Positions 17,137 through 23,712 of a DNA stretch of 64,000 nt are shown piece by piece (within the stretch, counting starts at the first letter, position 1; each line of letters opens with the position of its first letter). Origin of the DNA: JAWPMT01 sp965227935 (GTDB lineage Bacteria > Bacteroidota > Bacteroidia > Cytophagales > Cyclobacteriaceae); NCBI GenBank assembly GCA_965227935.1, contig CBDDGS010000055.1:1550001-1614000 (forward strand), written 5' to 3'. Below the pieces are notes generated by a model. The model saw only the letters and a program-made list of their open reading frames with translations, was not told the origin of the DNA and searched no databases. The translations under genes were made by a program, and so were the position numbers.

Positions 17137-18135
17137 ATGATGAAAAGATACTTTCTGGGGCTTACCGTGCTTCTCCTTCTTTCCAGTCATGACATGTACT
17201 TGAAACTGGACCAGTATTTCCTGGAGCCCAATACCGAGTCGATCATTCAGCTCTTCAATGGTACGTTCGAGAGAAGTGAGAATGTAATTACCCGGGACCG
17301 TATGCTTGATGTGAGTTTGTTAGGCAGCGGCGAACGGACAGCTGCCGATACATCGGCCTGGTTTGAAGAGGGGACTACCACTTATCTGAAGATCACGACG
17401 GGGCAGCCAGCCACGTGGGTTGCTGGAGTCTCTACCCGGGCACGCAGCTTAGCTATGTCCGCGGAGGATTTCAATGATTACCTGGAGCACGATGGCGTGT
17501 TGGATATGTTGGAATCCCGCACCAGGCAGGGTACCTTGGATTCGTCTGCTGTAGAGAAGTATTCCAAACATGTCAAGGCGATCTTTCAGGTAGGGGATCG
17601 ACTAACGGAGGACTTCAAAACTCCTCTGGGATATCCTATTGAGTTCGTGGCACTGGAGAACCCTTACGATATACACCCAGGTCACAAGCTGCCGGTACAG
17701 CTTCTGCTCCGGCAAAAGCCCTTGCCGAATCAACTGGTATACGTGGGGTATGAGGCTGCTGAACATACGCATGGAGACGGTGCTGCGCATTCCCATGATG
17801 GGACCACACACTCGCATGATGCCGAGAGTGACCACCAGCACGATGAGCTAATGCAATTGCGTACTGATGAGAAAGGCCTTTTGAATGTCCCGATATCTAC
17901 GGCCGGGGTTTGGTACCTGAGGACGATCCACCTGGTGGAGTCAGAGGAAGAGGGTCTTACACATGAGTCAAACTGGGCGACACTAACATTTGCGGTGGGA
18001 GAAGGACATTCCCATGAGCATGAGCACGATGAGGATGAGCATAGCCACGAAGAGGGCGTTCCCACCTATGTCTTCGTTTTGGGTAGTCTGCTCTTGGTCG
18101 TTGTGTTGTTTTTCTGGTTCAGGAGAAAGAAATAG
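17137..18135 (+). CDS. DUF4198-type exported protein with two His-rich metal-binding stretches
   Basis: A 332-residue protein from ATG 17137 (MMKRYFLGLTVLLLL). It has an N-terminal signal sequence (1-19), a beta-rich body of the DUF4198 kind (FLEPNTESIIQLFNGTF early; GYPIEFVALENPYDIHPGHKLPVQLLL later), and a C-terminal membrane helix (about 310-328) with a basic stop-transfer end. Two His/Asp/Glu-rich runs occur, at about 209-237 and 290-307 (motifs HTHGDG, HSHD, HSHEHEHDEDEHSHEE). DUF4198 proteins are associated with nickel/cobalt uptake and this layout suggests periplasmic metal capture. Its stop is separated by one base from the TTG start of a HupE/UreJ-like permease, so the two are surely co-translated. 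Confidence 0.85.
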   Translation: MMKRYFLGLTVLLLLSSHDMYLKLDQYFLEPNTESIIQLFNGTFERSENVITRDRMLDVSLLGSGERTAADTSAWFEEGTTTYLKITTGQPATWVAGVSTRARSLAMSAEDFNDYLEHDGVLDMLESRTRQGTLDSSAVEKYSKHVKAIFQVGDRLTEDFKTPLGYPIEFVALENPYDIHPGHKLPVQLLLRQKPLPNQLVYVGYEAAEHTHGDGAAHSHDGTTHSHDAESDHQHDELMQLRTDEKGLLNVPISTAGVWYLRTIHLVESEEEGLTHESNWATLTFAVGEGHSHEHEHDEDEHSHEEGVPTYVFVLGSLLLVVVLFFWFRRKK

Positions 18136-18136
18136 T

Positions 18137-18820
18137 TTGAGCAAGCTACGTTTTAAAATACTTGGGGTGCTGCTGTGCGCACTCCCATTCTTTGCCTACG
18201 CTCACGATGTATCTGGTGGGGATCGTGCATTACTAGAGAATGGCGGACTCTTAGCGTATATATGGGTAGGCGCGAAACATATGCTCACGGGTTATGATCA
18301 CCTGCTTTTTCTTGTGGGGGTCATCTTCTTCTTGAAGGAGTTTCGGGATATTGTCAAGTTCATTACAGCGTTTACCATTGGTCATAGCATCACGCTCATC
18401 GGCGCTACCTATCTTCAGTTCGCCGTCAATGAACATTTGATTGATGCAGTTATCGGGTTCAGTGTCTTCTACAAGGGATTCGAGAATCTCGGCCTATTTC
18501 AAAAGCACCTCAAGGTCAACCCGCCGCACTTATTGAATATGGTCTTTGTGTTTGGGCTCATTCATGGGCTTGGCTTGTCAGCCCGTCTGCAGTCATTTGC
18601 ATTGAAGCAGGAAGGTATCCTTTGGAAGATCATCAGTTTCAATCTAGGTGTGGAGCTAGGTCAGATCGCTGCCCTCATCCCGATCATATTCATCATCAAT
18701 CAATGGAGGAAGAAGGATAGTTTTGATCCCTTCTTCAAAGCGACCAACACCTATTTGTTGTTGGCCGGTATTGCATTGGCGGGCTATCAGCTTTGGCATT
18801 ACTTTGGTGCATCGCATTGA
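18137..18820 (+). CDS. HupE/UreJ-family metal permease
   Basis: A 227-residue membrane protein. I set the start at TTG 18137, one base after the stop of the DUF4198 gene; the longer frame from 17990 lies inside that gene. A cleavable signal with AYA-HDVSG follows, then six or seven membrane helices. GAKHMLTGYDHLLFLVGV contains the conserved His/Asp motif of HupE/UreJ proteins, and FGLIHGLGLS is a second conserved His motif. HupE and UreJ take up Ni2+ (or cobalt) for hydrogenase or urease; neither enzyme is in this window. The metal is inferred from family and from the His-rich neighbour. Confidence 0.88.
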   Translation: MSKLRFKILGVLLCALPFFAYAHDVSGGDRALLENGGLLAYIWVGAKHMLTGYDHLLFLVGVIFFLKEFRDIVKFITAFTIGHSITLIGATYLQFAVNEHLIDAVIGFSVFYKGFENLGLFQKHLKVNPPHLLNMVFVFGLIHGLGLSARLQSFALKQEGILWKIISFNLGVELGQIAALIPIIFIINQWRKKDSFDPFFKATNTYLLLAGIALAGYQLWHYFGASH

Positions 18821-18882
18821 TGAAGCATAGAAGCCCTCCATTCGCCGGGGCCTCTCAAAACTGAAGATTTTTTTGTGGCAAG

Positions 18883-18916
18883 TTATTGTTGATTGGGTGC
18901 CAACCATGTACATTTG
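18883..18916 (+). promoter_or_regulatory. Promoter of the tRNA-Asn array
   Basis: TACATTTG (18909-18916) matches the Bacteroidota -7 consensus TAnnTTTG exactly. A TATTG element lies 20 bp upstream (18884-18888) at the place of the -33 box (TTG). Transcription would start near 18923, about 35 nt before the first tRNA-like copy. Confidence 0.6.
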
Positions 18917-18928
18917 CAGTCCTTTTCG

Positions 18929-18951
18929 AAGCGACCAGATGGGTCGTTTTA
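18929..18951 (+). other. Small hairpin in the leader of the tRNA-Asn array
   Basis: CGACC-AGATG-GGTCG followed by TTTT, between the promoter and the first tRNA-like copy. The 5-bp stem is weak for a terminator but could be a processing or attenuation signal. Confidence 0.35.
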
Positions 18952-18956
18952 ATTTA

Positions 18957-19030
18957 TTCCTCCTTAGCTCAGCTGGTCGGGGCGCGTAGCCTAGAGCATC
19001 TGGTCGTTAATCAGAGGGTCCAAGACCCGA
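18957..19030 (+). pseudogene. Truncated tRNA-Asn-like copy (copy A)
   Basis: Begins with the tRNA-Asn 5' half (TCCTCCT, TAGCTCAGCTGGT), carries a 14-nt insertion CGGGGCGCGTAGCC in the D-arm, and then has an anticodon arm with GTT (CGTTAATCAGA). After GAGGGTCC the T-arm and 3' acceptor strand are missing; the sequence jumps to AAGACCCGACG, which resembles the end of the hairpin downstream of copy B. No acceptor stem can form, so this cannot be a working tRNA. GGGTC-CAA-GACCC makes a new small hairpin at the junction. Confidence 0.7.
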
Positions 19031-19063
19031 CGAAGTGGAAGGAACGATGAAAGGAAAGAACAT

Positions 19064-19137
19064 TCCTCCTTAGCTCAGCTGGTTAGAGCATCTGACTGTT
19101 AATCAGAGGGTCCTTGGTTCGAGCCCAAGAGGAGGAG
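19064..19137 (+). tRNA. tRNA-Asn (anticodon GTT)
   Basis: A complete 74-nt cloverleaf. Acceptor TCCTCCT / AGGAGGA with discriminator G; D-arm GCTC-AGCTGGTTA-GAGC; anticodon arm TCTGA-CTGTTAA-TCAGA with anticodon GTT; variable GGGTC; T-arm CTTGG-TTCGAGC-CCAAG. CCA is not encoded (CAG follows). A strong terminator comes 6 nt later. It is the only intact member of a three-copy array. Confidence 0.93.
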
Positions 19138-19143
19138 CAGCAG

Positions 19144-19169
19144 AGCCCGGCGAAAGCCGGGCTTTTTTT
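19144..19169 (+). terminator. Terminator after tRNA-Asn
   Basis: Perfect 8-bp stem AGCCCGGC / GCCGGGCT with a GAAA tetraloop followed by a run of six or more T. Confidence 0.92.
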
Positions 19170-19233
19170 GTATACAGAGATTCAGGTCGAATTTTTTGAA
19201 GAAGACGACTAGCAGGTTGGGGCATTACGGGAA

Positions 19234-19260
19234 CTGGTCTTAGCGAGATGCTAAGACCAG
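19234..19260. repeat. Perfect 11-bp hairpin in the array spacer, copy 1
   Basis: CTGGTCTTAGC-GAGAT-GCTAAGACCAG: 11-bp perfect stem, 5-nt loop. A near-identical hairpin (19541-19567) follows the third tRNA-like copy, so it is part of the repeated unit. Confidence 0.75.
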
Positions 19261-19292
19261 ACGGTTGGAAGGAACGATGAAAGGAAATTACA

Positions 19293-19436
19293 TTCCTCCT
19301 TCGCTCAGGTGGTCGGGGCGCGTAGCCTAGAGCATCTGACGCGGGCGGCCAGCCTGTTAATCAGAGGGTCCTTGGCTCGAACCAAGGTTCGAGGACTGGC
19401 CGTCCGCCCCTATCCGGGCGACCTAAGAGGAGGAGC
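19293..19436 (+). pseudogene. Expanded tRNA-Asn-like copy with multiple insertions (copy C)
   Basis: Both acceptor strands (TCCTCCT ... AGAGGAGGA) and the GTT anticodon stretch (CTGTTAATCAGAGGGTCC) of tRNA-Asn are kept, but the interior is expanded from 74 to about 144 nt. Insertions: CGGGGCGCGTAGCC in the D-arm (shared with copy A); GCGGGCGGCCAGCC inside the anticodon stem; CTCGAACCAAGG in the T-arm, which is the exact reverse complement of CCTTGGTTCGAG across the insertion point; and about 30 nt more containing CTGGCCGTCCGC, which pairs with the second insertion. The RNA would fold into a long branched rod, not a cloverleaf. It cannot be a normal tRNA; it is either a damaged copy or a different structured RNA. 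Confidence 0.7.
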
Positions 19437-19441
19437 AGCAA

Positions 19442-19466
19442 AGCCTGGTGAAAGCCGGGCTTTTTT
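19442..19466 (+). terminator. Terminator after copy C
   Basis: AGCCTGGT-GAAA-GCCGGGCT stem (one G-T pair, one mismatch) followed by TTTTTT. It corresponds to the terminator after the intact tRNA-Asn, which shows that the whole unit was duplicated. Confidence 0.85.
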
Positions 19467-19540
19467 ATTTACAGAGAGCTATTTCGAATTTTGAAGAAGA
19501 CCACTAGCTGGTTGGGACCTGTAGCCTGCAGCACAGGACA

Positions 19541-19567
19541 CTGGTCTCAGCGAGACGCTAAGACCAG
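19541..19567. repeat. Array-spacer hairpin, copy 2
   Basis: CTGGTCTCAGC-GAGAC-GCTAAGACCAG, 11-bp stem with one mismatch; counterpart of the hairpin at 19234-19260. Confidence 0.7.
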
Positions 19568-19588
19568 ACGGTGCATCTGATGTGGCTC

Positions 19589-19617
19589 TGAGCCGATTAC
19601 TTACTCTATTCGGCTCA
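19589..19617. repeat. TGAGCCGA hairpin
   Basis: TGAGCCGA (19589-19596) and TCGGCTCA (19610-19617) form a perfect 8-bp stem with a 13-nt loop. TGAGCCGATTA recurs as a direct copy at 19633. It lies at the right end of the tRNA-derived array. Confidence 0.55.
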
Positions 19618-19651
19618 TATCCATGCCATTCTTGAGCCGATTAGGACTGAT

Positions 19652-19680
19652 AAAAAAAGCCGACAACTCAGTGCCGGCTC
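19652..19680 (-). terminator. Terminator of the DUF6515-type gene
   Basis: On the minus strand AGCCGGC-(8 nt)-GTCGGCT followed by seven T, about 24 bp after the stop at 19704. Confidence 0.75.
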
Positions 19681-19703
19681 TCCAGTTGCTCGTTGTTTGC
19701 GGG

Positions 19704-20072
19704 TCACGCTATCGTGACCACCTCGTACTTCCGTCCGATTTTCCTGTAGTAAATGTTATTGACCCGGTAGTATCTCTTCCCTCGTACACGAACGACTGAG
19801 GCCGATTTGGGCAAGGCCGCCACTCGAATACCAACTGGTGCATCGACGATGACAAAGCCTCTGCCATGGGGCTTATAGAACACGCCGTCCACATATCGAT
19901 AGTGCACATTGCGATGGGTGACTGTCACGTGTGACTTAGGCAGTGTCCTCACCACTGTCGTCTTTTTTACAACGACGATCTTTTGCGCCCGTGAGTAGTT
20001 GGCTATTCCGAGAAATGCTATTGCCATCACAAGTAGTGTGGCGGCTATCTTTTTGCTAAGGATATTTTCCAT
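19704..20072 (-). CDS. DUF6515-like exported protein
   Basis: A 122-residue protein with an N-terminal signal peptide (1-29, cleavage likely after SRA). Val/Arg/Tyr-rich beta-strand repeats follow: HYRYVDGVFYKPHGRGFVIV and, later, RGKRYYRVNNIYYRK. This YxxxxGxxY(Y)(K/R) repeat is the signature of the DUF6515 family of small secreted or periplasmic proteins. The mature protein is strongly basic. Function unknown. Confidence 0.75.
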   Translation of the reverse strand: MENILSKKIAATLLVMAIAFLGIANYSRAQKIVVVKKTTVVRTLPKSHVTVTHRNVHYRYVDGVFYKPHGRGFVIVDAPVGIRVAALPKSASVVRVRGKRYYRVNNIYYRKIGRKYEVVTIA

Positions 20073-20142
20073 GATTACTTAATTGTTTGGCCCTTTGACA
20101 ATAGCCGGAGATGATGGTTTAACATGGCCAGCCAAATGCATT

Positions 20143-20287
20143 TGACAGATCAAAAAATATCATTAGGGTAATCCCCGGATTTATTCCGGGGTCTCCTCCA
20201 ATAAAAGGGTTAATCATTCAAAATAAGGAGATTCCGGAACAGGTGCTAGAGGCGAGGTCCGGGAATGGTGATATTTTTTGTCTGTCA
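20143..20287. mobile_element. MITE-like element with about 20-bp terminal inverted repeats
   Basis: Left end TGACAGATCAAAAAATATCA (20143-20162) and right end TGATATTTTTTGTCTGTCA (20269-20287) are inverted copies with one 1-nt gap and no other difference. The 145-bp element holds the hairpin CCCCGGA-TTTAT-TCCGGGG (20173-20191) and no ORF. No clear target-site duplication flanks it. It fits a non-autonomous transposable element or a structured RNA; no related transposase is in the window. The rest of 20073-20393 shows nothing I can name. Confidence 0.5.
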
Positions 20288-20393
20288 TCGGTAGCCCTAG
20301 AAGGAGACGAGGGGGATGATATCAAAAACTGACAATATTCGGCATGCACTGCCACGCCCGCACAGGTGTTTGCCTGCCCACGAGTCCGGCATA

Positions 20394-22823
20394 TTACTCA
20401 TACCTCAGCGCCTCCACAGGATTGGACACGGCAGATTTTCTCGCCTGCCAGGCCACAGTGGACAGCCCGATGGCCAGAACAAGAAATGCAGCCATGAAAA
20501 ACGCATCCGGACCGAGTTCGATGCGGTAGGCGTAGGACTCCAGCCACTGGTTTATGGCAAACCACGCAATCGGGGTGGCTATAATCGCTGACAGAAGGAT
20601 CCATTTGACATATTCTCGGGAGAGCATGATGAAAATGGTCCGCGCCGAGGCTCCCAGCACTTTTCTGATACCTATTTCTTTAGTTCGCCTGACCGCCATG
20701 AAGGAGGACAGGCCAAACAAACCCATGCATGCGATGCAAATGGCCAGGCCACTGAAGTATCCAACGATATTGGCAGTTCGTTCGTCGTTTCGATACTGGG
20801 CATCGAACTCTTGATCCAAGAAGGAATAGTGAAAAGGCTGGGAACTGTATACCTGTCTCCATTCTTTCTCGACGGACGCAATCGTTTCCGAAAGATTGTC
20901 AGAGGATACCTTCAGGTACATGTTACGAGTTCCGTGTTGCCATGTATAGGCTGTTGGTTGCACTTTGTGATGTAGGGATTGCCAATGTACATCTTTAATG
21001 ACACCAATGATCTCTAACGATAGTGTGCTCCCATCCTCACGAGGGAAGTGATAGATTTTCCCAACGGGCGAATCATCCCAGTACATACGGGCAGCCGTTT
21101 CGTTGATGATCCAGATAGCGTTTTCACCCATGATAGTGAAGTCGCTTTGCTTATCCCATAAAAAATTTCGCCCATCAACAAGCTCCATGTCCATGACGCT
21201 AAGGAAATCCGGATCAGCTCGTTGTCTTTCAAAGTATACTGGGGTTCCGTCCAGTTCAAAGTTCAGCTTATCTAAATCTTCAGCTGGCCTGCTATTTGCG
21301 ATGCTCACCTTTTCGATGCCGGGATGCTGAAGGAGTAGTTCCTTGAAGGTGGATTGGTAGGCAAGGTAGTTCTCAACACCGGCCAGGGGCACACGGACCA
21401 TTAACACATGATCTTTGTCAAGGCCGAGATCGGCATTTTTTACAAATTGTAGCTGCCGCAGATTGGTGATGATACCTATGATGAGTACGATGGATATGGA
21501 GAACTGAAAGGTAAGCAGGGCTCTCCTGAAGCGTACTCCCTGCATTCCCTGCCCCGATTTTGACCGCAAATTCAAGATCGAGCGAAATTTGGTCAGCATT
21601 AAGGCAGGATAAATCCCTGATAGGATGCCAGTCACCAGAATGCCAATGATTAGGAGCACCCAGTAAGTCGGCTGATTGTAACTGGACAATTGGATATCCC
21701 TTGAAACCAGTTGGTTGAAGTGGGGCAGAATGATCTGGATGATCGGCAGAGCGATGAGTAGGGCCAGCATGGCGACAAAGACAGATTCGGTGACAAATTG
21801 AAGCTGGAGTCTGCGATTGCCGGACCCCATCACTTTTTTGACAAAAACTTCTTTCGTCCGTAGCGTGCCCCGCGCGGTGGTCAGGTTGATGTAGTTGATC
21901 ATGGCCAATACCAAAATGAATAATCCAATGATGGCGAATGACCACAACATATCCTTATCGCCTTGTTGACCATAGGTCAGTCGTGTCGCGGTGGCATTTA
22001 GATACAGGTCTTTCATAGGCACCAGGTGGAACCACGCAAATTTTCTGGGCAGCACGTCCTCATGATTGATTTCTGCCAGCACCTGATTGATCTTTTCACC
22101 GACCACAGCCGGATTTGCGTCTTTCGATAATAGCAGGTAAGTACCATACCACCAATTGCGGTCTACCCACACGGTGTTGGCCTTGTCGATACGATGGGGA
22201 TGCACGATCTCTGAAGTTGCTTGGGATATTAGAGCATCAATCGCAACGTGTGATGGCGGCAAGTCCTTGAGGACACCGGTGACGGTGTATTTGGGGTTTT
22301 TACGATAGATATTGTCGTAAATAATTGTCTTTCCCATAGGATCCTCGTCCCCGAATAGCTTCCTGGCGAAGCTTTCTGACACCACCACGGTAAAGGGGTC
22401 GGACAAGGCGGTCTTCGGATTGCCTCGAACAAAGGGCATTGTGAAGACTTTGGTAAAAGTACGGTCTGCCCTCTTGATCCGGATGGTTGTGCTCCTCGCC
22501 ATTCCTGAATCGTTGTCCGGAATATAATTAAGGTCTCGGACCGCATCGAATTGCAATTGTGTGACTTTTTCGATCTCCGGGATCTTGTCAGCCACATATT
22601 CACCGATCCGTGGTGGCAGCCTCGCGTATTCATCGCCTTCAAGGCGATAGATCCGGTCGTAGTTTTCGTTGAACTCGTCGTAGCTAGTTTCATGGAGTAC
22701 AAAAAGCAGTATGAGCACAAAGGCGGTGATTCCCATGGCAAGGCTCAGGATATTGATCGAGGAGATGACCTTGTTGCGCCAAAGGATGCGGAGTGAGGTG
22801 ATGAAAAAATTTCGAAGCATCAT
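20394..22823 (-). CDS. MacB/FtsX-type ABC transporter permease
   Basis: About 809 residues from ATG 22823 (MMLRNFFITSLRILWRNK). Layout: N-terminal helix (about 20-42), a large periplasmic MacB-like core domain, three membrane helices (about 285-440 region) forming the first FtsX module, a second periplasmic domain, then a second FtsX module with GLSSFMAVRRTKEIGIRKVLGAS and the C-terminal SNPVEALRYE tail. Bacteroidota carry many such double-FtsX permeases, which work with a separate ABC ATPase in exporting peptides, lipids or lipoproteins. No ATPase gene is adjacent, so its partner must be encoded elsewhere. Confidence 0.93.
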   Translation of the reverse strand: MMLRNFFITSLRILWRNKVISSINILSLAMGITAFVLILLFVLHETSYDEFNENYDRIYRLEGDEYARLPPRIGEYVADKIPEIEKVTQLQFDAVRDLNYIPDNDSGMARSTTIRIKRADRTFTKVFTMPFVRGNPKTALSDPFTVVVSESFARKLFGDEDPMGKTIIYDNIYRKNPKYTVTGVLKDLPPSHVAIDALISQATSEIVHPHRIDKANTVWVDRNWWYGTYLLLSKDANPAVVGEKINQVLAEINHEDVLPRKFAWFHLVPMKDLYLNATATRLTYGQQGDKDMLWSFAIIGLFILVLAMINYINLTTARGTLRTKEVFVKKVMGSGNRRLQLQFVTESVFVAMLALLIALPIIQIILPHFNQLVSRDIQLSSYNQPTYWVLLIIGILVTGILSGIYPALMLTKFRSILNLRSKSGQGMQGVRFRRALLTFQFSISIVLIIGIITNLRQLQFVKNADLGLDKDHVLMVRVPLAGVENYLAYQSTFKELLLQHPGIEKVSIANSRPAEDLDKLNFELDGTPVYFERQRADPDFLSVMDMELVDGRNFLWDKQSDFTIMGENAIWIINETAARMYWDDSPVGKIYHFPREDGSTLSLEIIGVIKDVHWQSLHHKVQPTAYTWQHGTRNMYLKVSSDNLSETIASVEKEWRQVYSSQPFHYSFLDQEFDAQYRNDERTANIVGYFSGLAICIACMGLFGLSSFMAVRRTKEIGIRKVLGASARTIFIMLSREYVKWILLSAIIATPIAWFAINQWLESYAYRIELGPDAFFMAAFLVLAIGLSTVAWQARKSAVSNPVEALRYE

Positions 22824-23040
22824 CAACGAATTTTGGTGAGTCGCCAATTCTGACCCAATCAGGGTGCCAATTATTGTAAGTTATTGATGAGCAATGGAAT
22901 AGGCATTATTTGATGCTCGTTGATTGTGTATCGATCGTTTCAATTTGGTACAGTTCAGGTTTTCATATTGGAACAATGGTGTGTCAAACTCAGGGAGCCA
23001 CTTCGGTCAATTTGGTGGATATGAAATACCCCGGGCTTCG

Positions 23041-23106
23041 AGGTGCGTGTCTTCACGCACCTGTTGTCGGCGTCAGGCTGGTTGGGCTGGTTTGTGAGGA
23101 CACAAA
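23041..23106. repeat. Twin tetraloop hairpins
   Basis: GGTGCGTG-TCTT-CACGCACC (8 bp, about 23042-23061) and TGGTTTGTG-AGGA-CACAAACCA (9 bp, about 23087-23108), 26 nt apart and both perfect. The loops are each other's near complement (TCTT/AGGA). They resemble paired palindromic repeats seen in intergenic DNA of Cytophagales-type genomes (recalled, not searched). Confidence 0.55.
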
Positions 23107-23371
23107 CCAAGGAAAATAGTAGATCTCCGGCCGTCACCCTGTGGCCTTCACCGGATTGTCCATTCATTGGAGTGGGTTCAAGGCGAGACAGGAATCTGGC
23201 GGGCGCTGTTCAAGTCAATTCAGATTCCTGCATCACGTAAAATTCATCAAAAGCGATTCATTTGGTCAAGTTCGCAGGAATTGACCGAAGCTTTTCGGGA
23301 TGTTTGCAGGGCATCGTGGAGGAGGCAGTTGTCGTATCTGAGATCCGGCTTGTGTGAGTAGACAATGGAAT

Positions 23372-23413
23372 GTGGCAGAGTGGATTGCAAATCCACACGA
23401 TTCTTGGTTCGAT
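23372..23413 (+). pseudogene. Possible tRNA-Cys relic
   Basis: GTGGCAGAGTGG followed directly by ATTGCAAATCC resembles a tRNA-Cys from which the D-loop and 5' anticodon strand have been deleted. The loop TTGCAAA would present GCA, and GGTTCGAT at 23406-23413 matches a T-loop. No acceptor stem or T-stem can be drawn. A simple palindrome (GTGGATT-GCA-AATCCAC) of a dispersed repeat is the alternative. Confidence 0.3.
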
Positions 23414-23514
23414 GGCGATAAAGCCCCTCCGAAGGATTTCTTTGTGGCGATTGCTAAATTCTCCGTCGTAGATTCTTCCCTTCACTATCGTTCTGGTCTG
23501 AATGACGGAGAAAG
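23411..23514. repeat. Dispersed intergenic repeat, copy 1
   Basis: Aligns by eye with 62830-62932 over about 100 bp: both run from GGCGATA-AGCCC through GAAGGAT-TCTTTG to AGATTCTTCCC and CGTTCTGGTCTGAATGACG. The ends are partly inverted (GAAGGATyTCTT against AGATTCTTC). This is the type of dispersed non-coding repeat common in Bacteroidota genomes. Confidence 0.6.
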
Positions 23515-23607
23515 TAAGAAATGTACTCAACTTTTTTTATGTAAGTGTGTAGATAAGGTAAATGAAGCGGTTCCCCGGGCCAGGGATCGAGTGGGTATCC
23601 GCGGGGA

Positions 23608-23680
23608 GCCGGGACCCCTTCGCGCCGATGAAGGATGGCAAGATCTTCTAACTCGAAGGAGGTCCCGGCACAAGGCCGGG
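23608..23680. repeat. Three-arm inverted repeat with mutually exclusive stems
   Basis: GCCGGGACCCCTTCG (23608-23622) pairs with CGAAGGAGGTCCCGGC (23654-23669) with one bulge. The middle arm CCCGGC can instead pair with GCCGGG (23675-23680) over a 5-nt loop. The layout is attenuator-like, but no gene follows on the plus strand and no T-run is present. Confidence 0.5.
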
Positions 23681-23712
23681 AGCGGGGAGCGAGATACAAG
23701 TGAGAGCCCGGT

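Noticed and set aside
19293..19436. Intron-containing tRNA as an explanation of copy C
   Set aside because: There is not one insertion but four, at different places, and they are complementary to each other; group I introns are far longer and sit in the anticodon loop.
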